Assembly: GCF_000826545.1 (NCBI RefSeq)
Contig: NZ_CDME01000008.1
Coordinates: 1 to 64,000, forward strand
Origin: Kibdelosporangium sp. MJ126-NF4
GTDB lineage: Bacteria > Actinomycetota > Actinomycetes > Mycobacteriales > Pseudonocardiaceae
Direction: 5' to 3'
Length of the DNA stretch: 64,000 nucleotides
Below the pieces are notes generated by a model. The model had not been told where the DNA came from. It saw nothing but the letters and a program-made list of their open reading frames with translations, and did no database searches. The position numbers and the translations under genes are program-made. Positions 28,316-37,437 of this stretch are shown here, in pieces. How positions within the stretch are numbered: position 1 is the first letter of the stretch; each line of letters starts with the position of its first letter.

Positions 28316-31300
28316 ATGGGAACCCCACCACAGGAATCAACGCTCGCCGATTTGGCGCAGCGGCTGCCTGCGCTGACCATGCGGGACGAGCGCAGGCTCG
28401 GCCGCAGGCTCGAAGGCGTCCGCAAGGCCCGCACGCCGGAAGCCCGCCAGGCCGCGCTGGAGCAGATAGCCGCCGACGTCACCGCCGCCGAGCTGAAGGT
28501 CGACGCGCGGCGCTCGGCCATGCCCGAGATCACCTACCCGGACGAGCTGCCGGTCAGCCAGCGGCGCGACGACATCCTCGCCGCGGTCCGCGACCACCAG
28601 GTGGTGATCGTCGCCGGGGAGACCGGCTCGGGCAAGACCACCCAGTTGCCGAAGATCTGCCTGGAGCTCGGCCGCGGCATCCGCGGCACGATCGGCCACA
28701 CCCAGCCGCGCAGACTGGCCGCCCGCACGGTCGCCGAGCGCATCGCCGAGGAACTCGGCATCGAGCTCGGTGCGACGGTCGGCTACAAGGTCCGGTTCAA
28801 CGACCAGATCAGCGACAGCACCGCCGTCAAACTGATGACCGACGGCATCCTGCTCGCCGAGATCCAGTCGGACCGGATGCTGTCCCAGTACGACACGCTG
28901 ATCATCGACGAGGCGCACGAGCGCAGCCTCAACATCGACTTCATCCTCGGGTACGTCAAGCAGCTGTTGCCGCGGCGGCCCGACCTGAAGGTGATCATCA
29001 CGTCGGCGACGATCGACCCTGAGCGGTTCTCCCGGCATTTCGGCGACGCGCCGATCGTGGAGGTCTCCGGCCGGACGTACCCGGTCGAGGTCCGCTACCG
29101 GCCGATCATCGACCCGGACGACCCGCACGCCGACGAGGACCGCGACCAGACCCAGGCGATCCTGGACGCGGTCGACGAGCTCGCCGCCGAGGGGCCCGGC
29201 GACATCCTGGTGTTCCTCAGCGGCGAACGCGAGATCCGCGACACCGCCGAAGCGCTGACGAAGCAGGACCTGAAGAACACCGAGATCCTCCCGCTGTACG
29301 CCCGGCTGTCGTTCGCCGAGCAGCACCGCGTGTTCCAGTCGCACCGCGGCAGACGGATCGTGCTCGCCACCAACGTGGCCGAGACGTCGTTGACAGTGCC
29401 GGGCATCAAGTACGTGATCGACCCGGGGACCGCGCGGATCTCCCGGTACAGCAACCGGTTGAAGGTCCAGCGGCTGCCCATCGAGGCGGTCTCCCAGGCG
29501 TCGGCCAACCAGCGCAAAGGCCGCTGCGGCCGTGTCTCCGACGGCATCTGCGTCCGGCTCTACGCCGAGGACGACTTCGACGCGCGGCCGGAGTTCACCG
29601 ACCCGGAGATCCTGCGCACCAACCTCGCCTCGGTCATCCTGCAGATGACAGCGGCCAACCTCGGCGACATCGCGGCGTTCCCGTTCATCGACCCGCCGGA
29701 CAAGCGCAACATCGCCGACGGCGTGAACCTGCTGCAGGAGCTCGGCGCGCTGGACTCCGCGGTGGACCACGCGGGGCTGACCCAGCTGGGCCGCAAGCTC
29801 GCGCAGCTGCCCGTCGACCCGAGGCTGGCGCGGATGGTGCTCGCTGCCGACCGCAACGGCTGCGTCCATGAGGTGATGGTGATCGCCGCCGCCCTGTCCA
29901 TCCAGGACCCGAGGGAGCGGCCGCAGGACAAGCAGGAGCAGGCGCAGCAGTCGCACGCGCGGTTCGTGGACAAGACCTCGGACTTCCTGTCGTACCTCAA
30001 CCTGTGGGAGTACCTGCGGGACAAGCAGAAAGAGCTGTCCGGCAACCGGTTCCGCAGGCTGTGCAAGGCCGAGTTCCTCAACTACCTGCGTGTCCGCGAG
30101 TGGCAGGACATCTATTCGCAGCTGCGCCAGGTGATGGACGTCAAGCCGAAACCCGTGGACGGCGAGGTCGACGCGATCCGCGTGCACCAGTCGCTGCTCG
30201 CGGGCCTGCTGTCGCACGTGGGGTTGCGTGACCCGCAGAAGAACGACTACATCGGCGCGCGGGGCGCCCGGTTCGCGGTGTTCCCCGGTTCGGCGCTGTT
30301 CAAGAAGCCGCCGCAGTGGGTGATGGCCGCGGAACTGGTGGAGACGTCCCGGCTGTGGGGCCGGATCGCGGCGAGGATCGAACCGGACTGGGTCGAGCCG
30401 CTCGCCGGGCACCTGGTCAAGCGCGTCCACAGCGAACCCCACTGGGAACGCAGGCAGGGCGCCGTGATGGCGACCGAACGCGTGACGCTGTACGGCATCC
30501 CGATCGTGACGAACCGGAAGGTCAACTACGGCCGGATCGACCCCGAGCTGTCCAGGGAGATGTTCATCCGCAGCGCGCTGGTCGAGGGCGACTGGGGGAC
30601 ACGGCACAAGTTCTTCCACGACAACCGCAAGCTGCTGACCGAGGTCGAGGAGCTGGAGAACCGGGCGCGTCGGCGTGACCTGCTCGTCGACGACGAGACG
30701 CTGTTCGACTTCTACGACAAGCGGATCGGCAAGGACGTCGTGTCGGGTCGGCACTTCGACTCGTGGTGGAAGAAGACCCGTGGCGAGCAGCCGGACCTGC
30801 TGACGTTCCCGACCGAGATGTTGCTCAACGCCAACGCGAAGACCGTGACCGCGCAGTCCTACCCGGACGACTGGAAACGCGACGGTCTCACGATGCGACT
30901 GTCCTACCAGTTCGAACCGGGACGCAGGGACGACGGCGTCACCGCGCACATCCCGTTGCCGGTGCTCAACCAGGTCAGCGCGGACGGGTTCGCCTGGCAG
31001 GTCCCGGGACTGCGCGAGGAGATCATCACCTCGCTGCTGAAGTCACTGCCCAAACAGGTGCGCCGCAACTTCGTGCCCGCGCCGGACTGGGCGAAGGCGA
31101 TCCTGCACCGGATCCCCGAACTGGGCGAGCAGCACCTGCTGGACGTGGTGGAACGCGAGATCAAGGCGTTGTCCGGGATCGCGGTGGCCCGCGACGACTG
31201 GGACCTGACCAAGCTCCCCGACCACCTTCGGGTGACGTACCGGGTCGTGGACGAAAGCCGCAAGCTCCTCGCCGAGGGCAAGGACCTCGGCGACATCAAG

Positions 31301-32197
31301 CGCAAGCTGCAGCCCAAGATGCGCGAGACGCTGTCGTCGGCGGCGGGCGAGATCGAGCGCAAGGGCCTGAGCACCTGGGACATCGGCACGCTGCCGAAGA
31401 TGCTCAAGCAGGAGCAGCACGGCTTCATCGTGACCGCCTATCCCGCGCTGGTCGACGCGGGGACGTCGGTCGATGTGCGGATGTTCGAGACAGAGGCCGA
31501 GCAGCGGACGTCGATGTGGCGCGGTACCAGGCGATTGTTGTTGCTGAACACGGCTTCCCCGCTGAAGTACGTCCTCGGGCGGATGAGCAACACCGCGAAG
31601 CTGGCCCTGTCGGCCAACCCGCATCGCGACATGCAGGACTTCTTCGACGACTGCATAGCCTGCGCGGTGGACAAGATCGTCTCCGACGCGGGGGGCGTCG
31701 CCTGGACGGCGGACGGGTTCAAGGCGTTGCAGGACAAGGTACGCGCGCAGCTCAACCCGACTGTCCTGGAAGCGGTCAACCACGTGCAGGGCGCGCTGGC
31801 GGTGTACAACTCGCTGCAGACCAGGCTGTCCTCTGCCGGTGGCGCACGGCTGGAGCCATCGCTGCAGGACATCCGCCAGCAGGTGGCGCGGCTGGTGTAT
31901 CGCGGCTTCGTCACCGCGACCGGCTACGACCAGCTGCCCAGCCTCGTCCGCTACCTGCGCGGAGCCGAGCTCAGGCTCGACAAGCTGCCCGAACGCCCCG
32001 ACCGTGACCTGGAGTGGGCCCAGAGCGCGCAGGACGTGTGGCAGGCCTACCGCGAGCTGCCCGACAGCGTCGAGGCCCGCCGGATCCGCTGGATGATCGA
32101 GGAACTGCGGCTCAGCTATTTCGCGCAGTCGATCAAGACCGCGTACGCGGTGTCCGAGAAGCGCATCTACCGGGCGATCGACCAGCTCATGGGATGA
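28316..32197 (+). CDS. hrpA: ATP-dependent RNA helicase HrpA
   Basis: A 1293-residue DEAH-box helicase, the normal size for HrpA. The ATG at 28316 begins MGTPPQESTLADL. The helicase core (about 75-420) has Walker A AGETGSGKTTQLP, DEAH in IIDEAHERSLN, SAT in VIITSATID, and motif VI in QRKGRCGRV. HA2/OB-fold domains and a long DUF3418 C-terminal region follow. HrpA acts on mRNA and ribosomes, for example rescuing stalled ribosomes in E. coli. A perfect terminator hairpin follows the stop. Confidence 0.96.
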   Translation: MGTPPQESTLADLAQRLPALTMRDERRLGRRLEGVRKARTPEARQAALEQIAADVTAAELKVDARRSAMPEITYPDELPVSQRRDDILAAVRDHQVVIVAGETGSGKTTQLPKICLELGRGIRGTIGHTQPRRLAARTVAERIAEELGIELGATVGYKVRFNDQISDSTAVKLMTDGILLAEIQSDRMLSQYDTLIIDEAHERSLNIDFILGYVKQLLPRRPDLKVIITSATIDPERFSRHFGDAPIVEVSGRTYPVEVRYRPIIDPDDPHADEDRDQTQAILDAVDELAAEGPGDILVFLSGEREIRDTAEALTKQDLKNTEILPLYARLSFAEQHRVFQSHRGRRIVLATNVAETSLTVPGIKYVIDPGTARISRYSNRLKVQRLPIEAVSQASANQRKGRCGRVSDGICVRLYAEDDFDARPEFTDPEILRTNLASVILQMTAANLGDIAAFPFIDPPDKRNIADGVNLLQELGALDSAVDHAGLTQLGRKLAQLPVDPRLARMVLAADRNGCVHEVMVIAAALSIQDPRERPQDKQEQAQQSHARFVDKTSDFLSYLNLWEYLRDKQKELSGNRFRRLCKAEFLNYLRVREWQDIYSQLRQVMDVKPKPVDGEVDAIRVHQSLLAGLLSHVGLRDPQKNDYIGARGARFAVFPGSALFKKPPQWVMAAELVETSRLWGRIAARIEPDWVEPLAGHLVKRVHSEPHWERRQGAVMATERVTLYGIPIVTNRKVNYGRIDPELSREMFIRSALVEGDWGTRHKFFHDNRKLLTEVEELENRARRRDLLVDDETLFDFYDKRIGKDVVSGRHFDSWWKKTRGEQPDLLTFPTEMLLNANAKTVTAQSYPDDWKRDGLTMRLSYQFEPGRRDDGVTAHIPLPVLNQVSADGFAWQVPGLREEIITSLLKSLPKQVRRNFVPAPDWAKAILHRIPELGEQHLLDVVEREIKALSGIAVARDDWDLTKLPDHLRVTYRVVDESRKLLAEGKDLGDIKRKLQPKMRETLSSAAGEIERKGLSTWDIGTLPKMLKQEQHGFIVTAYPALVDAGTSVDVRMFETEAEQRTSMWRGTRRLLLLNTASPLKYVLGRMSNTAKLALSANPHRDMQDFFDDCIACAVDKIVSDAGGVAWTADGFKALQDKVRAQLNPTVLEAVNHVQGALAVYNSLQTRLSSAGGARLEPSLQDIRQQVARLVYRGFVTATGYDQLPSLVRYLRGAELRLDKLPERPDRDLEWAQSAQDVWQAYRELPDSVEARRIRWMIEELRLSYFAQSIKTAYAVSEKRIYRAIDQLMG

Positions 32198-32549
32198 CGC
32201 GCGAAACCGGGGAACGACCAAGCCTCGTCCGGCGGCCACGCACTTGTGGCCGCCGGACTTTGTATTGCGGCATGGCCATATTGCATGTTCCACATATGAC
32301 TCGACGTGCGTGGCCGGTTGCGCCGAACGGGCGGTCGCCAGCGCCCTTGCGTGTGAATGATGTGATCTCGTCGGCCGGTGGTTTCCGGTCGTGAATCCCG
32401 TGAAAATGACATGAACTGCGGTTTCTGTGAAATCACCTGTGGGTGGGGTAATCCACCCGACCGTGCGCCTGAATAGGGGCTACCTTCAAGTGGGGCGCTT
32501 GGCGGTGGCAGAGCGCCACTGGTGAAATCGAGAACACAAGGAGCATTCG
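32198..32549. other. Intergenic region upstream of the Asn/His repeat gene
   Basis: No gene is seen in these 352 bases. The first 60 hold the hrpA terminator. The rest is comparatively AT-rich, with several GTGAA-containing short repeats between 32350 and 32445, and a stem-loop-like stretch (32489-32520) just before the ribosome site AAGGAG at 32538. A long leader for the secreted repeat protein is possible, but no clear promoter could be chosen. Confidence 0.4.
32227..32258 (+). terminator. Intrinsic-type terminator after hrpA
   Basis: GTCCGGCGGCCAC (32227-32239) is exactly inverted at 32246-32258 around a 6-nt loop, and TTTGTATT follows. A 13-bp GC-rich stem with a T-rich tail 30 bp after the hrpA stop is a convincing terminator. 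Confidence 0.88.
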
Positions 32550-33473
32550 GTGATCATCAATCGATGGGCGGCGCGAGCTGTTCTGATTGGCGCATTGGCT
32601 ATGCCCGGCATGGTGGGCACTGCCCATGCGGCGACACTCGCCGATAACCCGGGGCACAACGATGTCGTGGCAAGCAACCTGATGGGCAACGCGAACAACG
32701 TCAAGGTCTCGAACCTGCTCGCCGACGCCGACAAGATCAAGGTTGTCAACTCGCACGCCAACCACAACAACACGGCGGTCGAGAACCAGCACGCGGACGC
32801 CAACACGACCGTGGTGGGCAACAGCCACGCCGACCACAACGACACCGCTGTCGGAAATGATCACGCGAACGCGAACTCGACCGAAGTCGCCAACAGCCAC
32901 GCCGACCACAACAACGCGGCCGTCGCAAATGATCACGCCGACCACAACTCGGCGTACGTCGGCAACACGCACGCCAACGGCAACAACTCGGCCGTGGCGA
33001 ATGATCATGCGGACGACAACAACACGTCGGTCAGCAATTCGCATGCCAACGGCAACGACACGGCCGTGGCAAACGATCATGCCAACCACAACGACGTGGT
33101 GGTCGGCAACGACCACTCGAACCACAACAACACCGCGGTCGACAACGACGATGCCAACCACAACACGGCCGTGGTGAGCAACCAGTCGTCCAACCACAAC
33201 AACACGGCGGTGGACAACAGCGCCGCCGACCACACCACGACGGTGGTGAGCAACACCGCCAGCAACGGCAACGACACTGCGGTGTCCAACGCCCACGCCA
33301 GCGGCTCCACCACGGTGGTGAGCAACAACAACAGCAACAACAACAGCACGTCTGTCGGCAACAGCGGTGCTGGCAACAGCACGACTGTTGTTGCCAACAA
33401 CAGCGACAGCAACTCGACGTCGGTGACCAACAACGGCAACGGCAACACTGTCGTGGTCACCAACAACGGCTGA
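32550..33473 (+). CDS. Secreted Asn/His-rich 12-residue repeat protein
   Basis: A 307-residue exported protein. The GTG at 32550 has AAGGAG at 6-nt spacing, and a signal peptide ends near AHA|ATL. From about residue 70 to the end it consists of roughly 20 tandem units of 12 residues with the pattern N-(N/D)-T-x-V-x-N-x-H-A-(N/D)-(H/G), for example NNTAVDNDDANH and NDTAVANDHANH. The His positions are kept in the first 11-12 units and replaced by Asn, Ser and Gly later. No Cys, membrane helix or sortase signal is present. Regular alternating V/T and N ladders suggest a beta-solenoid or curlin-like fibre, and HxxH could bind metal. It has no family I recognise. Confidence 0.85.
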   Translation: MIINRWAARAVLIGALAMPGMVGTAHAATLADNPGHNDVVASNLMGNANNVKVSNLLADADKIKVVNSHANHNNTAVENQHADANTTVVGNSHADHNDTAVGNDHANANSTEVANSHADHNNAAVANDHADHNSAYVGNTHANGNNSAVANDHADDNNTSVSNSHANGNDTAVANDHANHNDVVVGNDHSNHNNTAVDNDDANHNTAVVSNQSSNHNNTAVDNSAADHTTTVVSNTASNGNDTAVSNAHASGSTTVVSNNNSNNNSTSVGNSGAGNSTTVVANNSDSNSTSVTNNGNGNTVVVTNNG

Positions 33474-33499
33474 CAAACGCATACCAGACTGCGTGTCGA

Positions 33500-33529
33500 C
33501 GAACGGGACCGGGTGGCCGGTCCCGTTCG
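33500..33529 (+). terminator. Terminator after the repeat protein gene
   Basis: CGAACGGGACCGG (33500-33512) is exactly inverted at 33517-33529 around the loop GTGG, 27 bp after the stop. It separates the repeat gene from the following small secreted protein gene, which must therefore have its own promoter in 33530-33731. Confidence 0.8.
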
Positions 33530-33731
33530 CGTTACACGATACGGTGACGTGCTCGCCGGTCGTGTTCGCATTTCCCCAGAACGTGTGTCACGAAGCGTGT
33601 GCGCAGTTTCCCAGTCGAGTGAACAGTGGCCGAGTTGTTTTGGTTGTGACCACGGGATCGGTACTGTTTTCCCGCGTTGCGGGTCGTGATTTCCCCGATC
33701 CGGCTCTGTTGTCGTTTGTGAAAGGTTTCTC

Positions 33732-34019
33732 ATGCCTGCGAAGAAGCGTTTTATTGTGCTGGGTGCCGCAATGGCGGCTTTGCTGTGCCAGGCGGGCACC
33801 GCGTACGCGGATCGCGACGAGGACGTGCTCAGCGGTTTCGACGGTGACGCACCGCTGGTCAGCAACGTCAGTGTGCTGCCGGTCCAGATGTGCGGCAGCG
33901 GTGTGTTCGTCGACGGTCTCAACGACGTGCCGAACGACGTCAAGATGGGCAACTGCACCAACGCCCCGGTCGGAAACCCGCTGCAGCAGCTGATCACCAA
34001 CAGCACCATCGGGCACTGA
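33732..34019 (+). CDS. Small secreted chaplin-like protein
   Basis: A 95-residue protein with a signal peptide ending near AYA|DRD. The mature 69 residues contain one Cys pair, Cys54 and Cys75, in VLPVQMCGSGVFVDG and VKMGNCTNAPVGN. This recalls the chaplin pattern (V-x-V-C-G-N ... G-N-x-C-x-N) but with 20 residues between cysteines and a less hydrophobic core, so it is at best a distant relative. It lacks membrane anchors. Neighbours are the secreted repeat protein and an unusual penicillin-binding protein, suggesting a cell-surface role. Confidence 0.7.
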   Translation: MPAKKRFIVLGAAMAALLCQAGTAYADRDEDVLSGFDGDAPLVSNVSVLPVQMCGSGVFVDGLNDVPNDVKMGNCTNAPVGNPLQQLITNSTIGH

Positions 34020-34036
34020 TCCACTGGTTGCCTGTG

Positions 34037-34064
34037 CTGTGCGGGCTGTCGGGGGCCCGCACAG
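34037..34064. terminator. Bidirectional hairpin between the chaplin-like and penicillin-binding genes
   Basis: CTGTGCGGGC (34037-34046) is exactly inverted at 34055-34064 around an 8-nt loop. It fills the 45-bp gap between two converging genes. Confidence 0.75.
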
Positions 34065-35921
34065 CTACTTGGTCGGTGGGCTGGGTCGGGCGGCCGGGTC
34101 GGGAGTCTGCGAGATGCGGACGTGGTCACCCCGATGTGCCTCCATCACCGCGCGCCAGATCGTGGCGGGTTCGCCGAGCGCCGTTATGTCCTTGCCCTCC
34201 TTGTTCTTCAACGGCATGATCTTGTCGGCGCCGATCCACACCGCGGTCGCGATGTCCTTGGTGTACCCCGTCATCCAGGCCTTCGCCGTGGCGCCCTCGT
34301 CGCCGTACGACCGTGTGCCCGGCCGGATGACAGCGCTCTGCCCGTTGGCCAGCGGAGTCGAGAACAGGCTGGACGTCACCATGCCCGCGATCTTCGGCGC
34401 GATCGCCTGCGCCAGCGAAAGCTTCGCGTTGTAGCGGACGTGGCCCTCGATGTCCTCGACCCGGTTGACGAAGTGTGCGTTGGTGCGGACGCCGTCGGCG
34501 GCCAGCGTGGCGTACGCGCGAGCCATGTCGATCGTGCGGACCCGTGTCGTGCCAGCGCCGACGGCGATCCGGGTGTCGGGAACCTTGCCCGCGGCCTCGG
34601 TCAGCGTCGGCCTGCCACGCAGTTCACGGGGGATGCCCAGCTCGTACGCGGCGTCGGCGACCGCATCCGTGCCCACCTTGGACGCCAGCGCTGCCGACGC
34701 GGTGTTCACCTGGAGGTGCAGGGAAGCGCGCACATCGCACGGTGAACACCGCACACCGGCTGGGTTCTGGAACGGAATGCCGTCGACCATCCGCGACGAA
34801 CCGCCGTCCAGCGGAGTATCCAGCCGGTAACCCGAGCGCAGGGCGGCGACCGCCACGAACGTGCCGAACGTGGTCCCGCCTTCCTGCGGGGACTGCGCGT
34901 AGTCCAGGCCGACTCCGTTGCCGCCGCCGTGATACGCCAGCACACCGCCGGACTGGGGATCGATGGACACGACGGACGCGCGCAGGGTGGCGGGCTGACC
35001 GGCCATCACCGTCGCCATCGCCTGTTCGGCGCTGGTCTGGGTGTCCCGGCCGATCGTGGTGACCACGCGGTATCCGCGTTGGTGCAGTTCGTCCCTGCGC
35101 AGATCGGCGAGCTCCTCCAGTTCGGCGAGGACCTGGTTCTGGATCTGCGTCCGCGCCGAGCTCGGCGACGCGTCCCGCGGCAACGTGGCCGGGAACCTCA
35201 GCGAGGCACGGTCGGCCAGCCAGCCCTGCCCGCTCATCTGGTCCAGCACGAAGTTCCACCGCCGCTCGGCGTTCTCCCTGTCCACATCCGGGTCCCAGTA
35301 CGTCGGTCGCTGGATCACCCCGGCCAGCAGCGCCGCCTCGGACACGGTGAGCTGCTGCACGTTCTTGCCGAAGTACGCCTGCGCGGCGGCCTGGATACCG
35401 TTTGCGCCGCGTCCGAAGTAGACGGTGTTGAGGTACGCGGTGAGCAGGTCCCTCTTGTCGAACGTGTCGGCCATCTTCTTGGCGAGCACCAGTTCGCGCC
35501 ACTTGCGTTCGAAGGACTGCTGCTCGTTGCCGGTCGCCTTCTTGACGTACTGCTGCGTGATGGTCGAGCCGCCGCCGGACGCCCCGGTCACGTTGTTCCA
35601 CACCGCGCGCACGATGCCGGTGAGGTCGAATCCCGAGTTGTCCCAGTACGAGTTGTCCTCGGCCGCCAGCACTGCCCGCTGCACGTGCTCCGGGATGTCC
35701 TGGAACCGGACCGACGACCGGTTGCCGCTCTTCGGCGAGATCCGGGCCAGCTCGGTCCTGCCGTCGGAGAAGTACAACGTGATCGTCTGGTTCTGACTGG
35801 CCGCGATCTGCGCCGGGTCGGGCACCTCCCATAACGAGTAGCTGTGGCGGAACGCGACCAGCGGCGCGGCGATCGACAGGAAGACCAGGAAGTAGACGGT
35901 CCTGCGTACCCAGCCCCACAC
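34065..35921 (-). CDS. Class A penicillin-binding protein with degenerate transpeptidase domain
   Basis: A 618-residue protein with an N-terminal membrane anchor (about 7-24). The GT51 glycosyltransferase (about 65-240) looks active: catalytic Glu88 in AAEDNSYWDNSGFD and GGSTITQQYVKK. The C-terminal domain aligns along its whole length with class A transpeptidases but has lost all catalytic motifs: STFK is TTFG (350-353), SxN is QVN (404-406), and KTGT is absent from RPGTRSYGDEGATAKAW (533-549). Surrounding structural segments are kept, so this is not a frameshift. It probably polymerises glycan strands only; the dead domain may bind a partner or ligand. Confidence 0.9.
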   Translation of the reverse strand: MWGWVRRTVYFLVFLSIAAPLVAFRHSYSLWEVPDPAQIAASQNQTITLYFSDGRTELARISPKSGNRSSVRFQDIPEHVQRAVLAAEDNSYWDNSGFDLTGIVRAVWNNVTGASGGGSTITQQYVKKATGNEQQSFERKWRELVLAKKMADTFDKRDLLTAYLNTVYFGRGANGIQAAAQAYFGKNVQQLTVSEAALLAGVIQRPTYWDPDVDRENAERRWNFVLDQMSGQGWLADRASLRFPATLPRDASPSSARTQIQNQVLAELEELADLRRDELHQRGYRVVTTIGRDTQTSAEQAMATVMAGQPATLRASVVSIDPQSGGVLAYHGGGNGVGLDYAQSPQEGGTTFGTFVAVAALRSGYRLDTPLDGGSSRMVDGIPFQNPAGVRCSPCDVRASLHLQVNTASAALASKVGTDAVADAAYELGIPRELRGRPTLTEAAGKVPDTRIAVGAGTTRVRTIDMARAYATLAADGVRTNAHFVNRVEDIEGHVRYNAKLSLAQAIAPKIAGMVTSSLFSTPLANGQSAVIRPGTRSYGDEGATAKAWMTGYTKDIATAVWIGADKIMPLKNKEGKDITALGEPATIWRAVMEAHRGDHVRISQTPDPAARPSPPTK

Positions 35922-35942
35922 GTTATGGCACTCCCCGGAGTT

Positions 35943-35964
35943 GATCGACTACATGGTGTCGATC
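35943..35964. promoter_or_regulatory. Inverted repeat upstream of the degenerate penicillin-binding gene
   Basis: GATCGAC (35943-35949) is exactly inverted as GTCGATC (35958-35964) across 8 bp, 22 bp before the GTG start at 35921. It could be an operator for this gene. Only the symmetry and position support this. Confidence 0.35.
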
Positions 35965-36000
35965 CGTTACACGCCGGGGTGCGCCGGAAGGTTGACTGCT

Positions 36001-37392
36001 TTACGCCAAATCGAGCTTGAGCAGCGCGTTCTCCACGACCTCCGGCATGCCCGGGTGTATCCAGTACTGCCCGCGTGCCATCTCGTGCGCGGGCAGGCCG
36101 AAGCTCATCGCCTGGATCAACGGCTGGATCACGCTGGCCGCCTGCGGGCCCATGATGTGCGCGCCGAGCAGCTGCCCGGTGGCCGGGTCGGCCAGCAGCT
36201 TCACGAACCCGGTCGTGTCCTCCATCGCCCAGCCGTAGGCGATGTCCGAGTAGTTCTGCACGGCCACCACATAGCGCTGGTTGCTCGCCGCGGCCTCCCG
36301 CTCGGTCAGGCCGACCGAGGCGATCTGCGGCGAGGTGAACACCGCGTGCGGCACGAACCGGTGGTCGGCTTTGTGGAGGTCCTCCGGGTTCAGGAGGTTG
36401 TGCTGCACGATCCGGGCCTCGTGGTTGGCCACGTGCTTGAGCTCGTAGGGCGAGCTGAGGTCGCCGAGCGCGTACACGCCGTCCACTGTGGTCTGTTGGA
36501 AGTCGTCGACGACGACGTGTCCGGTCGGCCCGGTCGCGATGCCACCGGCGGTGGTGTCCAGGATGTCGGAGTTCGGCGTGCGCCCGACCGCCACCAGCAG
36601 TACGTCGGATTCGACGGTCTCGGCGCCGGACGGACCTTCCAGGTGCAGCCGCACCACCGCGCCGTCCCGTTCGGCGCGGACGGTCTTGCGGTCCAGCCGC
36701 ACGTCCCACCGCGCCGCGGCCACCTCGGTGAACCGCTGCGAGAGCTCGTCGTCCTCGCTGCGCAACAGCGCGCCGGAACGGGCGACCACCGTGACGTCGA
36801 CGCCGTAGGAGGAGAACACGTGCGCGAACTCGGCGGCGATGAAACCGCTGCCGAGGATGGTCAGCTTCCTGGGCAACGCGTCCAGTCGCATGATCGTGTC
36901 GCTGGTCTCGTAGCCGACGTCGGCAAGGCCCGGCACGTCCGGGGCGACCACGCGGCCGCCCGCGGCCAGCACGAACTTCGGGGCGGTGATGGTCTCGCGG
37001 GTGCCGTCCGGCAGCGTCACCTCAAGGACCTTGGGCGCGGTGAACCGGCCGACGCCCTCGTAGACGGTGACGTTGGCGTTGTCCTCGTGGTTGCGGCGGT
37101 ACTCGCGGCCACCGGCGGCGATCGGGTCGATCCGGCCGAAGATCCGGTCGCGGATGTCGGTCCAGCGCACGCCGTCCAGCGTCTCGTCGACACCGAGCCG
37201 CGAGCTCGCGGCAGGCGTGGCGGCCAGGTCCGCGGTGTGCACGAACATCTTCGTCGGGATGCAGCCGACGTTCAGGCACGTGCCACCGAACGTGCCCTTC
37301 TCCACAATGGCCACATTCCAGTCCCTGAACCGCTGGTCAAGGATGGAGTTGCCGGAGCCGGTACCGACTATCACCAGATCAAAGGTCCGCAC
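36001..37392 (-). CDS. mtr: Mycothione reductase
   Basis: A 463-residue FAD/NADPH disulfide reductase that reduces mycothiol disulfide in the actinobacterial thiol system. Redox cysteines are in GGTCLNVGCIPTKM. The NADPH site is LTILGSGFIAAEFAHVFSSYG, and the C-terminal catalytic His is in GQYWIHPGMPEVVENALL. The GTG at 37392 aligns with the start of M. tuberculosis Mtr; a GTG at 37410 is possible. This gene is strong evidence for a mycothiol-making actinomycete. Confidence 0.95.
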   Translation of the reverse strand: MRTFDLVIVGTGSGNSILDQRFRDWNVAIVEKGTFGGTCLNVGCIPTKMFVHTADLAATPAASSRLGVDETLDGVRWTDIRDRIFGRIDPIAAGGREYRRNHEDNANVTVYEGVGRFTAPKVLEVTLPDGTRETITAPKFVLAAGGRVVAPDVPGLADVGYETSDTIMRLDALPRKLTILGSGFIAAEFAHVFSSYGVDVTVVARSGALLRSEDDELSQRFTEVAAARWDVRLDRKTVRAERDGAVVRLHLEGPSGAETVESDVLLVAVGRTPNSDILDTTAGGIATGPTGHVVVDDFQQTTVDGVYALGDLSSPYELKHVANHEARIVQHNLLNPEDLHKADHRFVPHAVFTSPQIASVGLTEREAAASNQRYVVAVQNYSDIAYGWAMEDTTGFVKLLADPATGQLLGAHIMGPQAASVIQPLIQAMSFGLPAHEMARGQYWIHPGMPEVVENALLKLDLA

Positions 37393-37437
37393 GGTGACAG
37401 TCAACAGCACCCCACCGAGAGATGTTCCCAGCTAAAC

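Noticed and set aside
28337..30949. A long minus-strand frame opposite hrpA
   Set aside because: Same shadow effect; the plus strand encodes a full-length HrpA helicase.
33493..33993. An open frame covering the gap and the chaplin-like gene in another frame
   Set aside because: No start signal or domain; the overlapping frame at 33732-34019 has a clear signal peptide.
34065..35921. A frameshift explaining the lost transpeptidase motifs
   Set aside because: The frame is continuous and structural segments on both sides of each lost motif align, so substitution rather than frameshift is the cause.
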